Source: Chloroflexota bacterium
GTDB taxonomy: Bacteria; Chloroflexota; Anaerolineae; J036; Brachytrichaceae
Assembly (NCBI GenBank): GCA_021788625.1
Contig: JAJYKL010000009.1
Coordinates: 1 to 64,000 of the forward strand
Direction of reading: 5' to 3'
DNA length: 64,000 nucleotides
Shown here: positions 40,462 to 50,647 of the stretch, piece after piece
Layout of the letters: each line of letters opens with the position of its first letter
How positions within the stretch are numbered: the first letter of the stretch is position 1
Notes under the pieces: model-generated
Databases searched by the model: none
Told to the model about the DNA's origin: nothing
Seen by the model: the letters and a program-made list of their open reading frames with translations, nothing else
Position numbers and translations under genes: made by a program

Positions 40462-41336
40462 TGCGTGTCGGATTGATTGGACATCCGGTGGCGCACAGCG
40501 CTTCACCACGTATGCAGGATGCAGCATTTGCTGCTGTGGGGTTGGACTGGCGCTACGAGTTATGGGACACTCCGCTGGATGAGCTGCCGGAGCGCGTGCG
40601 CATGATTCGCGAGAGAGATGACATCGCCGGTGCGAACGTCACGATCCCGCACAAGCAAAATATCATCCCGCTGCTGGACGACATCTCAACCCATGCGCTT
40701 GCGATCGGCGCCGTGAACACGATAATCAAAACCCGTACAGGCACTGAAAACCCTATCGCACCATCCCGGCAGCGATTGGTTGGCGATAATACCGACTGGC
40801 TTGGGTTTCTGGCAGATCTGCGCTTCCATGATATACAGCCTGAGGCGCTAACCCAGGCGCTGGTGCTGGGAGCTGGTGGGTCGGCACGAGGTATCTGTTA
40901 TGCCCTCGGATGTAGCGGTGCGCAGGTATATGTTCTGAACCGCACTAAAGCTCACGCCGAACAACTCGTTGACTCGCTAAGCTGGCATTTACCGCTGGGT
41001 CGAATACAGGCTGGTCCACTCTCCGCCCAAGCCATCGGTGAGTTGAATGACATTGACCTCATCGTGAACTGCACCTCTGCGGGTATGTCACCCAATGAGA
41101 GCACATCACCCTGGCCGAATGAGGCCAAATTCCCTGTTGGCGCCATCCTTTACGATCTGGTCTACAAACCGCGCCAGACACACCTGATGCACCAGGCCTC
41201 CCAGGCTGGTCTGCGCGTGATTGGCGGACTGGGGATGCTGGCGATGCAAGGCGCTGCCTCGTTCCAGTTTTGGACCCACATACCGGACTCACGTGTGGCA
41301 GTCATCATGAGGAAAGTATTGAATGAGCAAGCATAA
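40461..41336 (+). CDS. aroE: Shikimate dehydrogenase
   Basis: MRVGLIGHPVAHSASPRMQDAAFAAVGLDWRYE..GANVTIPHKQNI..LGAGGSARGICYAL. Confidence 0.93.
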   Translation: MRVGLIGHPVAHSASPRMQDAAFAAVGLDWRYELWDTPLDELPERVRMIRERDDIAGANVTIPHKQNIIPLLDDISTHALAIGAVNTIIKTRTGTENPIAPSRQRLVGDNTDWLGFLADLRFHDIQPEALTQALVLGAGGSARGICYALGCSGAQVYVLNRTKAHAEQLVDSLSWHLPLGRIQAGPLSAQAIGELNDIDLIVNCTSAGMSPNESTSPWPNEAKFPVGAILYDLVYKPRQTHLMHQASQAGLRVIGGLGMLAMQGAASFQFWTHIPDSRVAVIMRKVLNEQA

Positions 41337-41433
41337 TCGAAGTGAGCTCAGTAATCCATGAAAACAGCTCCTAATCATCCGTGATAGAGTGTATCCAAAA
41401 GCAGTGACCCGCTAGAGATGGGAGGTGTAACTT

Positions 41434-42810
41434 ATGACAGAAGTAAAGAAAGTAGCTGGCAAAAACACAGTGCGGAACCTCAGCCAGGAACAACTTCGCA
41501 GCTTCCAACAGGCTTTTGAAGCAGACCCCAAAAACAGGTTGGCGATGAATGCCGTCACTAAAAACCCCGTGAACACGGTGGTGCTGAACCGCAGCGTGGT
41601 GGCGGGTATAAACCACACCTTCTCGAACGTATTGAAGAGTAACGATATTACGGCTCAGAGCCGTAGTGGACGATGCTGGTTATTTGCGGGACTGAACACC
41701 TTCCGAGTTGAAGCGATGAAGCACCTGAACGTGGAAAAGTTCGAGCTTTCGCAGAACTACATGATGTTTTGGGATAAGCTCGAAAAGGCCAACTACTTCC
41801 TGGAGAGCATCCTCAGCACACTGGACGAACCCGCCAATGGACGCCTGATCATGTTCCTGCTGCAAAACCCCATCCAGGATGGGGGCCAGTGGGATATGTT
41901 TGTGAACCTGGTCAAGAAATATGGCGTTGTGCCCAAGTCGTTTATGCCTGAGACGGAATCCAGCAGCAATTCAGGCGCCATGACTTCACTCATTACCGCT
42001 AAATTACGTGAAGATGCCGCCGAGTTACGCCGCATGCATACGCAAGGAGCCGGTGAACAAACACTGCGCGACTGCAAGGTCGATATGATCGCTGTGATCT
42101 ATCGCATGCTGGCCATTCATCTGGGCGAGCCGCCGCGCGATTTTTATTGGCAGTGGCGTGACAAAGATAATACCTTCCACCGCGACGGTAAAATCACTCC
42201 GCATGAGTTTTTTAAGCACTACGTACAAGTGGACCTGGACGATAAGGTCTGCCTGATAAACTGCCCCACGGCGGACAAGCCTTTCAACAAACTTTATACC
42301 GTTGAATACCTGGGTAACGTAAGGGAGGGGCATATTGTGCGCTATTTGAATGTGGATATTGGCACATTCAAGAAAGCCGCCATGGAACAGGTGATAGCTG
42401 GTATGCCGGTGTGGTTTGGCTGCGATGTGGGCAAGATGCTGGAGCGCGACCTGGGTATCCTGGATATGAGTGTCTACGACTACAGTCTGGCCTATGGTAC
42501 CGAGTTCAAGGCGGATAAAGCTGAGCGAGTGGACTACGGTCAAAGTGTGATGACACATGCCATGGTGTTCACCGGCGTGGATGTGAACGCTGAGGGCAAG
42601 CCTACCAAATGGCGGGTGGAGAACAGTTGGGGTGAGCAGGTGGGCGACAAGGGATTCCTGGTGATGAGTGACCACTGGTTCGACGAATACATGTACGAAG
42701 TGGTGGTGGAGAAGCGCTACGTCCCAACCGATCTGCTGGCCATACTCGAGACTGAACCCATCAAACTTCCCCCATGGGACCCGATGGGAAGCCTGGCGCA
42801 TGCCAATTGA
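41434..42810 (+). CDS. pepC: Bleomycin hydrolase / aminopeptidase C (C1B cysteine protease)
   Basis: ITAQSRSGRCWLFAGLNTFR (QxxxGxCW active site); MTHAMVFTGVDV; WRVENSWGEQVGDKGFLVMSDHWFDEYMYEVVV. Confidence 0.92.
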   Translation: MTEVKKVAGKNTVRNLSQEQLRSFQQAFEADPKNRLAMNAVTKNPVNTVVLNRSVVAGINHTFSNVLKSNDITAQSRSGRCWLFAGLNTFRVEAMKHLNVEKFELSQNYMMFWDKLEKANYFLESILSTLDEPANGRLIMFLLQNPIQDGGQWDMFVNLVKKYGVVPKSFMPETESSSNSGAMTSLITAKLREDAAELRRMHTQGAGEQTLRDCKVDMIAVIYRMLAIHLGEPPRDFYWQWRDKDNTFHRDGKITPHEFFKHYVQVDLDDKVCLINCPTADKPFNKLYTVEYLGNVREGHIVRYLNVDIGTFKKAAMEQVIAGMPVWFGCDVGKMLERDLGILDMSVYDYSLAYGTEFKADKAERVDYGQSVMTHAMVFTGVDVNAEGKPTKWRVENSWGEQVGDKGFLVMSDHWFDEYMYEVVVEKRYVPTDLLAILETEPIKLPPWDPMGSLAHAN

Positions 42811-42828
42811 TGCGCGGTCGAAAGCCTT

Positions 42829-44046
42829 ATGCGGTTTCTGACAGCCGGTGAATCTCATGGTCCGGAACTGACGGCCATCCTGGACGGGATGCCAGCCGGG
42901 CTAGCCTTGACGAGTGAGCTCATCGATCACGATCTGGCGCGCCGCCAGCAAGGATATGGTAGCGGTGGGCGCATGAAGATCGAGCATGACCATGCCCGCA
43001 TCACAGCCGGCGTGATGGCCGGCCGCACCACTGGCAGCCCGCTGGCAATCACGATATTGAATGCAGACCACAGCAAGTGGCGAGACCGTGATATTGCCCC
43101 CATGACGATCCCGCGTCCAGGTCATGCTGACCTCACCGGTGCGGTGAAGTATGGCTATCGTGAGCTAAGACTATCGTTGGAGCGCGCTTCAGCACGTGAG
43201 ACTGCCTGCCGTGTCGCCATTGGCGCTATTTGCCGGCTGCTGCTGGCTGAATTCGGCATCGCAGTTGGTGGGTATGTCACAAGGATTGGGACGATTTCTG
43301 CGGAGGGGACTGGAGAAACGGGTGAGCGCCAGATGCTGGTCTCGAATCCTCAATCAGTGGACTCCTTGTATCGATCACGCTTTGATGCAGCGGAGGCCAG
43401 TGACGTTCGCTGTTATGACCCATCTGCAGCAGAGCGGATGCGGGAAGCTATCCGGCAGGTGATGAGCAACAAGGACACGTTAGGTGGAGTGGTGGAAGGC
43501 GTGGCATTGGGCGTGCCGCCTGGTCTTGGCAGCCACGTGCATTGGGACCGAAAGCTCTCCACGCGCCTTGCCGCGGCTGTGATGAGCATTCCCTCCGTGA
43601 AAGGCGTTGAAATCGGTGACGGCTTCTCTGAGACCGTGCACCCCGGCACGCAGGTGCAGGATGAATTGAGCGTGAACACGCAAGGGGTTCTTGAACACTC
43701 AACAAACCATGCCGGCGGACTGGAGGGTGGAATCAGCAACGGTGCGCCCGTTATCGTGCGAGCGGCGTTCAAACCCATTGCCACCACATTAAGCCCGTTG
43801 CGGTCAGTAGACCTGGCGACAGGTGCTGACGTCCACACGGAATATGAGCGTTCAGACTTCTGTCATATACCGCGCGCTGCGCCCATCGTGGAAGCTATGA
43901 TGTGCTTTGTGCTGGCCGATGCACTGGTGGAGAAACTGGGTGGCGACTCGCTGGACGAGATGCGCCCGCGATTCGAATTGCTGCGGCAGCTTCGACTGGA
44001 CCAACTGGGAATGGACAATGTGCCGTGGAGGTTCGGTTATGAGTGA
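42829..44046 (+). CDS. aroC: Chorismate synthase
   Basis: MRFLTAGESHGPELTAILDGMPAGL..RRQQGYGSGGRMKIE..RPGHADLTGAVKYG. Confidence 0.93.
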   Translation: MRFLTAGESHGPELTAILDGMPAGLALTSELIDHDLARRQQGYGSGGRMKIEHDHARITAGVMAGRTTGSPLAITILNADHSKWRDRDIAPMTIPRPGHADLTGAVKYGYRELRLSLERASARETACRVAIGAICRLLLAEFGIAVGGYVTRIGTISAEGTGETGERQMLVSNPQSVDSLYRSRFDAAEASDVRCYDPSAAERMREAIRQVMSNKDTLGGVVEGVALGVPPGLGSHVHWDRKLSTRLAAAVMSIPSVKGVEIGDGFSETVHPGTQVQDELSVNTQGVLEHSTNHAGGLEGGISNGAPVIVRAAFKPIATTLSPLRSVDLATGADVHTEYERSDFCHIPRAAPIVEAMMCFVLADALVEKLGGDSLDEMRPRFELLRQLRLDQLGMDNVPWRFGYE

Positions 44047-45694
44047 GCGCAGGCTCAAGCGCGAGCTGCTGATCCTGGCTGGATTTATGGGCACTGGCAA
44101 ATCCACCGTCGGGCAGCTATGTGCGAAGTCGCTTGGATACGACTTTATCGATGCCGACGCTGAGATTGAACGGCGTGCCGACATGAGCATTGCTCAGATT
44201 TTCGAGCAGCAGGGGGAGGTCGCCTTCCGGAGGATTGAAGCGGATCTGGTGCGGGAACTGGTGATGCGCCGCAGAACGGTGATTGCTACCGGTGGTGGCA
44301 TGATGGTCGAACCCACGAACCGGCACGCGCTGCTGCAGGCAGGCACATGTGTATGCCTGACAGCTTCACCGGAGGTCATTGTACAGAGAGTCGATGCGGA
44401 CACACGCCCCATGCTGCGCGGAGGTGCCGTTCGAGAGCGTGTGGCGAAACTCCTGAAGGAGCGTGAGAGTACATACCAGGAACTGCACTATCAGGTGGAT
44501 ACGTCAAATTGCACACCTGAAGAAACAGCCGCCCAGGTTCTGACACTCTACGGCGCTGAGTGGACGCGCTTTCGCGTAAACACGCCACCAGTATTAGCGG
44601 GTTTGAGCAGAAGCAACTACTACGATATAGTCTTTGGCTGTGATATTCTCGATCAGCTTGGTTCTGCCCTCTCAGGACGTGGCTGGTCGGTGCCGTTCGC
44701 CATTATCAGTGACGAGATCGTCAGTCCGCTGTATGCACAGCGCATACGTGCCAATTTGGAGCACGCTGGCATCAGTGCTTTTATCCATACCATACCCCCC
44801 GGAGAAGCCAATAAAACGCTTGTGACAGTGGAGGATATTTATCGTGACTTCTCGGAGCACGGCCTGGAACGCGGTGGCGTAGTGCTGGCCGTGGGAGGGG
44901 GAATTGTCGGTGATGTGGCAGGTTTTGCAGCGGCCACTTACCTGCGCGGTGTGTCGTTTATACAAGTGCCTACCACCCTCCTGGCCATGGCTGACTCGAG
45001 CATAGGCGGGAAGGTCGGAGTAGATACTGCGTTTGGGAAGAATCTGGTCGGAGCCTTCAAGCAACCAGAGCTGGTCGCCATCGATACCGACTGCCTGAGC
45101 ACGCTCCCCTTTGAGGAGTTGAGCAACGGATATGCCGAGATCATAAAAGCAGCGCTGATCAGCGGCGGCGATAGCTATGCACGAGTCTGTGCGCATAAGC
45201 TGGGACCGAAGTCAGACAATTCCACGCCTTTCGGGCCTGGCGGTGAGGAATGGATCATCGAGGCGCTCCTGGATGCAATCGAATTGAAGCGCCGGGTGGT
45301 TGAAGAAGATCCATTTGAAAAGGGTCGCCGGGCAATACTAAACCTGGGACATACATTTGGTCACGGTATTGAAGCCTGGAGCCATTTCAGCATCAAGCAT
45401 GGACAGGCTGTGGCGCTAGGCATGCTGTGCGCTGCGCGACTGTCTAGTGCACTGGGGCTGTGCGACAAGGCTCTACCTGCACAGGTGAAACAGTTGCTCG
45501 ATGGGTCAGGGTTGCCGGTACGCCTTCCGGCCGCTGACGCAGAAGCCATTTGGGCGCTGATGCAGAGCGACAAGAAACGGCGCGACAACCATCTGCGCTT
45601 CGTACTCATGCATGGTCCGGGTGATGTCATCGTATATGACGGTGTGTCAGCGGTAGATGCCAAGCGTGTCCTTATGACACTGGGTGAAGAGTGA
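44039..45694 (+). CDS. aroKB: Bifunctional shikimate kinase / 3-dehydroquinate synthase fusion
   Basis: N-terminal LILAGFMGTGKSTVGQLCAKSLGYDFIDADAEIE (AroK), C-terminal VLAVGGGIVGDVAGFAAATYLRGVSFIQVPTTLLAMADSSIGGKVGVD (AroB) in one ORF. Confidence 0.93.
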   Translation: MSERRLKRELLILAGFMGTGKSTVGQLCAKSLGYDFIDADAEIERRADMSIAQIFEQQGEVAFRRIEADLVRELVMRRRTVIATGGGMMVEPTNRHALLQAGTCVCLTASPEVIVQRVDADTRPMLRGGAVRERVAKLLKERESTYQELHYQVDTSNCTPEETAAQVLTLYGAEWTRFRVNTPPVLAGLSRSNYYDIVFGCDILDQLGSALSGRGWSVPFAIISDEIVSPLYAQRIRANLEHAGISAFIHTIPPGEANKTLVTVEDIYRDFSEHGLERGGVVLAVGGGIVGDVAGFAAATYLRGVSFIQVPTTLLAMADSSIGGKVGVDTAFGKNLVGAFKQPELVAIDTDCLSTLPFEELSNGYAEIIKAALISGGDSYARVCAHKLGPKSDNSTPFGPGGEEWIIEALLDAIELKRRVVEEDPFEKGRRAILNLGHTFGHGIEAWSHFSIKHGQAVALGMLCAARLSSALGLCDKALPAQVKQLLDGSGLPVRLPAADAEAIWALMQSDKKRRDNHLRFVLMHGPGDVIVYDGVSAVDAKRVLMTLGEE

Positions 45695-45721
45695 GCACGT
45701 CGCGCGAGTTGACAAGGAGAC

Positions 45722-46987
45722 ATGATAAGAATGATCGCACTACGTTTAGGAAAAAACACCTTGGGAATGGTATTTCTGGCTGTCACACTGGCAATCAGCG
45801 CTTGCAGTGGTTTGGGGAGCACCAAACCGACCAGCGCGGTCATTACAGCCCCGGCTGCCAATAGTCAGGTAATGGTTGGCGATGTCGTAACGATCCAGGG
45901 GCAGGCCACCGGATCCAACATTACTCGGGTGGATGTGATTGTGGATTCATCGGTCCAGGGTTCGGTGCAAGCTTCCGATAAGACGCAGGGGGTGTCCTCA
46001 CTGCCCGTTGTGATCACCTGGACCACACAACTGGTGGGCGCACATTATGCACAACTCAACGTGTACGGGCAGAATAATAAGATGATTGCCAAGTCCGATG
46101 CGGTTGTTTTTAACACCAAGGCGGCGCCGGCTACACCTGCACCGACTCTACCGCCAGCTACGCCAACCCGCCTGGCACCCACGAGTTTCCCCACAGCCGC
46201 GCCAATCAGTACCACAACTGAACTCACCCTCACATCTGCTCTCACCGCGACGTCAGCACTCACTCCTGCGGTCACGGTTAATAACGACAGTGGCTTTGTC
46301 AATGTTCGCAGCGGTCCTGACATCACTTATGATCTGATTGGTAAATTGAACCAGGGTGATACGGTTCCACTAAAGGGTAAGAATGCGGACGGTTCCTGGT
46401 GGCAGATCACGTTCGGTAAGGGCAAAGGGGGAGTTGGCTGGGTGCGGGGTGACCTGGTCGTAGCCAATGCCGCGGCGAAGAGTGTACCGGTGGTCTCTGC
46501 ACCACCCAGGCCTACGGCTCCACCCATGACGGACACACCACCTGGACCAACCGCTACACCGCCCAGCGTGGCACAAGCTACCTCAGCCGCTACGGCTTCT
46601 GGTCCAGTGTGCAATGCCAGCTCATCGGACTGGCGTGGCGCCAATCCGAATTACCCATTCTGCGTAAAAGCGGACTTTAATTGGGGGAATAGCGCATGGG
46701 ATTGGACGGTATTTGATAACGGACGCGATGGGAAGATATTTCTTAACTGGAATATATACGGATCCAACATAAACCAGGTGTGGATCCACTTCGTCCACGA
46801 TGCGACGATTTGTTCGTTTGACCGCCCCGCACAGAAAACAGTAAATCAACAGGTGGGCCTTACAGGGCCGTACAATTTTAACGTTATAGACTTTCCCTAT
46901 GGTGGTACATATAGGGTATATCTGGAGATCACTCTCACCGACGGGCGCGTTGTGCAGTGGGGTGAGAAAAAGCTCTGCATCCGTTAG
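45722..46987 (+). CDS. Lipoprotein with Ig-like and SH3b domains
   Basis: Signal/lipobox TLAISACSG; AVITAPAANSQVMVGDVVTIQGQATG; FVNVRSGPDITYDLIGKLNQGDTVPLKGKN SH3b motif; P/T-rich linkers. Confidence 0.75.
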   Translation: MIRMIALRLGKNTLGMVFLAVTLAISACSGLGSTKPTSAVITAPAANSQVMVGDVVTIQGQATGSNITRVDVIVDSSVQGSVQASDKTQGVSSLPVVITWTTQLVGAHYAQLNVYGQNNKMIAKSDAVVFNTKAAPATPAPTLPPATPTRLAPTSFPTAAPISTTTELTLTSALTATSALTPAVTVNNDSGFVNVRSGPDITYDLIGKLNQGDTVPLKGKNADGSWWQITFGKGKGGVGWVRGDLVVANAAAKSVPVVSAPPRPTAPPMTDTPPGPTATPPSVAQATSAATASGPVCNASSSDWRGANPNYPFCVKADFNWGNSAWDWTVFDNGRDGKIFLNWNIYGSNINQVWIHFVHDATICSFDRPAQKTVNQQVGLTGPYNFNVIDFPYGGTYRVYLEITLTDGRVVQWGEKKLCIR

Positions 46988-47043
46988 GTTTGCCAAAAAC
47001 GCACATAAAGTAGCGCGTTACATGGAGGCACAGCATACGGGGC

Positions 47044-47967
47044 ATGCATTGCCCCATGCGTGTAGATCGCAGAATGAGCCTGACGCCAATCCGCCTGAAA
47101 CACCTGGCAGGTGCGGGTGTGGTTTCAGTTCTTGTGGCAACTATACTTTCCGGTTGTGCACTATCTAGCCTAACCCCCAAACCAGCCTCGGGTGTCACCG
47201 CTGAAATCACCGAACCTGTTGATCACGAAGTGATCTTCGAGAGGAGGCAACTATTGGTGAACGGCTTTGCATTAGGGCCTGGAATTTCACTGGCAGAAGT
47301 GGTGATCGACACGGATAGACATACTCTGCTGCTGGCTCATCCTACGACGCAAGACGCTCCGGAAGTCCACATTTCAGGCAGCTATGTACTGCTCAGCACG
47401 GGAGAACATACGGTGCAGCTTTTCGTATATGACCAGAACCGACTGTTACTGGCCCAGTCCGCGAAGGTAATGTTTACTGTGCAAGCAACAGCCACCGTCG
47501 AACCCACAGCATCTGCCGTCATAGAAAGTTCTCCATCCAGTCCAACTGGTACCTTGCCCGTAAACACCGGTATGAAATCCACGCCAACGCCAACCCTGGG
47601 CGGGCTGGAGACACCAACGGCGAGTTTGACGCCGAGTCCTGTTACCATGCCAGTGCCGACTGTGACATCCCAAACCGTTTCTACAGTGACACCAACCCCA
47701 ACACCGACACCTGCAAAACAGCGCGCCATAATTCGGAGATCCACGAAGAATTTGCCATCCGTCGCCTGCACCGTTATTGTGTCAAGAGCTTCTGTACGGA
47801 ACGGACCGGCGAGTGCATATCGATACTTGGGCACGTTATTTTTCCGAAAGAAGGTGCGTGGGTATGGAACCAATCGTAGTGGTCGTTGGATAATGGTTTC
47901 GTTTGAGCACAGCCAATCTGGTCAAGGCTGGATTTTAAGAAAGCAGGTAGCCTGTGCCAGGCATTGA
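47044..47967 (+). CDS. Lipoprotein with Ig-like and SH3b-like domains (paralogue of preceding gene)
   Basis: LVATILSGCALSS lipobox; AEITEPVDHEVIFERRQLLVNGFALG; T/P-rich linker; RASVRNGPASAYRYLGTLFFRKKVRGYGTN. Confidence 0.7.
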   Translation: MHCPMRVDRRMSLTPIRLKHLAGAGVVSVLVATILSGCALSSLTPKPASGVTAEITEPVDHEVIFERRQLLVNGFALGPGISLAEVVIDTDRHTLLLAHPTTQDAPEVHISGSYVLLSTGEHTVQLFVYDQNRLLLAQSAKVMFTVQATATVEPTASAVIESSPSSPTGTLPVNTGMKSTPTPTLGGLETPTASLTPSPVTMPVPTVTSQTVSTVTPTPTPTPAKQRAIIRRSTKNLPSVACTVIVSRASVRNGPASAYRYLGTLFFRKKVRGYGTNRSGRWIMVSFEHSQSGQGWILRKQVACARH

Positions 47968-48187
47968 CCACCAGCGCTTCCTGAAACGTAATGAACACGG
48001 CTTATGGTTGGCATAACGTGCTCGCGGCATGGTGTGCGATACTTTTTGGAGGGTCAGGTACAGTTACAGGCACTTTATGATCGTAACCATACAATAAAGA
48101 GGTGGTAGCATACGTTGAAGACCATCACTTCACTGAAATGAAGTGGGTCAGTCGGCTCTTGTATAATCGAACGACGGGGTGTAACTT

Positions 48188-49111
48188 ATGCAATGGCAAA
48201 CCGCAATTGATGAATTTTTAAAGTTCCTGGAGACAGAACGCAGTTCCTCGGTGAACACGGTATTGGCTTATCGAAATGATTTGAGCCAATTTACGGACTA
48301 CCTCTTACAGGCAATGTCCACTGACAGCGATTGGTCCTCTATCAATCAAGAGGCAATCGTCAACTATGTCGACTCATTGACTCAGCGCGGTTATACCAAA
48401 TCCACGATAGCCCGAAAAATCGCGGCATTGAAGACGTTGTTCCACTGGCTGAACCAGCGCGGACAGATGCACGATGATCCGACGTTGCGCCTTAAGTCGC
48501 CGCGGGTAGACAAACGCACACCGCGCCTGCTGACACAAGAAGAGGTGAACGCCCTCATTGATGCCACAGCGACGGTACCGCAACCGCGTTCGTCGCGTGA
48601 TCGGGCTCTGCTCGAGGTGGTGTATTCAACCGGTATGCGCGTATCAGAAGCCATCAACCTGCGCCTGGAAGATATTGACCTGCAGGCCAATGAGGTCCGT
48701 TGCATGGGCCGGGGTAATCGCCAGCGCCGGGCTCCCTTGCTACCCCGCGCCGTGGAGGCCATCCGCGATTATCTTGCTCATGCACGGGTGGAGCTAATTG
48801 GCAATGTCTCCACTGATTACGTTTTTCTAAACCCACAAGGCACGCGTTTGACGCGCCAGGCGGTCTGGTTGATGACTCGACAGTACTCCAGAGCAGCTGG
48901 AATTGAGGGCGATGTCACACCTCATACGCTGCGCCACTCGCGCGCTGCGCATATGCTGGGTGGTGGTGAGGATGTGCGGCGCGTTCAGGAGTGGTTGGGT
49001 CACGCCAATCTGGCTACCACGCAGATGTACCAGCCGCGCCCAATCGCAAAGGTACAGCACGAGGCGCGCGACCTGGAAATATCACCTATCCAGCCTCAGC
49101 CCGGATCATAA
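48188..49111 (+). CDS. xerD: Tyrosine recombinase XerC/XerD family
   Basis: TGMRVSEAINLRLEDIDLQ..TPHTLRHSRAAHMLGGGEDVRRVQEWLGHANLATTQMY; catalytic R..HxxR..H..Y. Confidence 0.88.
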   Translation: MQWQTAIDEFLKFLETERSSSVNTVLAYRNDLSQFTDYLLQAMSTDSDWSSINQEAIVNYVDSLTQRGYTKSTIARKIAALKTLFHWLNQRGQMHDDPTLRLKSPRVDKRTPRLLTQEEVNALIDATATVPQPRSSRDRALLEVVYSTGMRVSEAINLRLEDIDLQANEVRCMGRGNRQRRAPLLPRAVEAIRDYLAHARVELIGNVSTDYVFLNPQGTRLTRQAVWLMTRQYSRAAGIEGDVTPHTLRHSRAAHMLGGGEDVRRVQEWLGHANLATTQMYQPRPIAKVQHEARDLEISPIQPQPGS

Positions 49112-49235
49112 CGTCCGACCCGGATCGCAGACCCGATCACTTCGTGCAAGAGTTCCCATAACGGCAGCCTGTGAGATGCCCTATAGGCGTTTATTGTATT
49201 GAAAGCGTGCGCTATACTGTTTTTGACTTATCGGT

Positions 49236-49850
49236 ATGAACGAGACGATGGAGCAAACGCATCCTGAACCATCACTCCAGGCCCTGCAGTCAGGCGACAG
49301 GCTGGAGTTCAGCCGTCTGGTAGAGGCTTACTCTGCACCGATCTATCGCCTGGCGCTAAAAATCCTTGGAAACCAGCAGGATGCAGAAGATGTGCTGCAG
49401 GAGACCTTTATCAAAGCGTATCGGCACCTGGGTGAATTTGAGGGCAGAAGCAAAATTTCAACCTGGTTGTATCGTATTGCCTCCAATGAAGCACTGATGC
49501 TGCTACGCCGCAGGCATCCTGAGGCGATCTCGGTAGACGAGGATGTGCAGACGACGGATGGTGAACAGGAACCTGTTGAGATAGCCGATTGGTGTTGCCT
49601 GCCCGAAGAGGAGCTGCTTACAACTGAATCACGTGATTATCTGGATCACGCCATCGACACGCTTTCGCCGAACCTAAAAGTGGTATTCCTTCTGCGTGAT
49701 ATAGAAGGTCTATCGGTGCGCGAAGCGGCTGAAGCACTCCATATCAGTGAGGCGGCCGTTAAGACACGTCTGTTACGAGCCCGCCTGCAATTGCGTGAAG
49801 AGCTCTCGCATTATTATGCAGAACGGTTGGGGGAGGTGAGACGTATATGA
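49236..49850 (+). CDS. ECF-type RNA polymerase sigma factor
   Basis: ILGNQQDAEDVLQETFIKAYRHLGEFEGRSKISTWLYRIASNEALMLLRRR; LSVREAAEALHISEAAVKTRLLRARLQLRE. Confidence 0.92.
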   Translation: MNETMEQTHPEPSLQALQSGDRLEFSRLVEAYSAPIYRLALKILGNQQDAEDVLQETFIKAYRHLGEFEGRSKISTWLYRIASNEALMLLRRRHPEAISVDEDVQTTDGEQEPVEIADWCCLPEEELLTTESRDYLDHAIDTLSPNLKVVFLLRDIEGLSVREAAEALHISEAAVKTRLLRARLQLREELSHYYAERLGEVRRI

Positions 49851-50161
49851 CCCAACAGGAACATGGATGTATACATCCGAACTGCCACGAGTTGCTGGGC
49901 CGGCTATCGGATTATGTGGATGGAGAGCTGGATCAGGCGTTATGCATCGAGATTGAGAAGCATATGGCCGAGTGCGAGCGTTGTCACTTAGTTATCGATA
50001 CGCTACGTAAAACCGTGGAGCTCTACCGATCCATGCCGACGCCACCTCTGCCTGATGACGTGCGCGGGCGCCTGCTATTGCGCCTGAATCTGGAAGATTT
50101 TGTAGTCAAGAGTGATGAGATAAATACTGAAGACAAGAAAGCACCAGCCGGTATGGAGTAA
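49847..50161 (+). CDS. Zinc-finger anti-sigma factor
   Basis: IHPNCHELLGRLSDYVDGELDQALCIEIEKHMAECERCHLVIDTLRKTVELYR (zf-HC2 HxxxCxxC); ATGA overlap with sigma gene. Confidence 0.88.
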   Translation: MTQQEHGCIHPNCHELLGRLSDYVDGELDQALCIEIEKHMAECERCHLVIDTLRKTVELYRSMPTPPLPDDVRGRLLLRLNLEDFVVKSDEINTEDKKAPAGME

Positions 50162-50164
50162 AAA

Positions 50165-50614
50165 ATGGATGCGAAAGTAACCTGGAATCACGATATGAGT
50201 TTTACGGGTGTAGGCGCTGGATCGGAGATACTGGTGCCAATTGGCTCACGCCCGGCTCCAGATCAACCCGCTGAGGGTACCAGCCCAATGGAGATGGTCC
50301 TTATGGCGATGGCTGGTTGCACGGCGATGGATGTGATCTCGATTTTAAAGAAAAAGCGGCAGGATGTGACAGGTTTTGAAGTCCGCGTCCATGGTGATCG
50401 GGCTGAACAGCACCCGCGGGTATACACGCATATCACGCTGGAATATGTGGTGACAGGCCGGCACGTGGAAGAGGCGGCCGTGCAGCGATCCATTCAACTA
50501 TCGTTGGAGAAGTACTGCAGCGTACATGCCATGCTCAGTAAAGCCGTACCCATCGAGCACTCCTACCGCGTTATCGAAGAGGAGCCTGCTGCAGCACATT
50601 CCGCTGGATCCTGA
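50165..50614 (+). CDS. OsmC-family protein
   Basis: PMEMVLMAMAGCTAMDVISILKKKRQDVTGFEVRVHGDRAEQHPRVYTHITLEYVVTG. Confidence 0.9.
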   Translation: MDAKVTWNHDMSFTGVGAGSEILVPIGSRPAPDQPAEGTSPMEMVLMAMAGCTAMDVISILKKKRQDVTGFEVRVHGDRAEQHPRVYTHITLEYVVTGRHVEEAAVQRSIQLSLEKYCSVHAMLSKAVPIEHSYRVIEEEPAAAHSAGS

Positions 50615-50647
50615 TCACGCGGGGCAACCGTTCGTTTTACACGATCG

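Noticed and set aside
48128-48150. Hairpin CACTTCA..TGAAGTG upstream of xerD-like gene
   Set aside because: Short 7-bp stem with no T-tract; could be chance.
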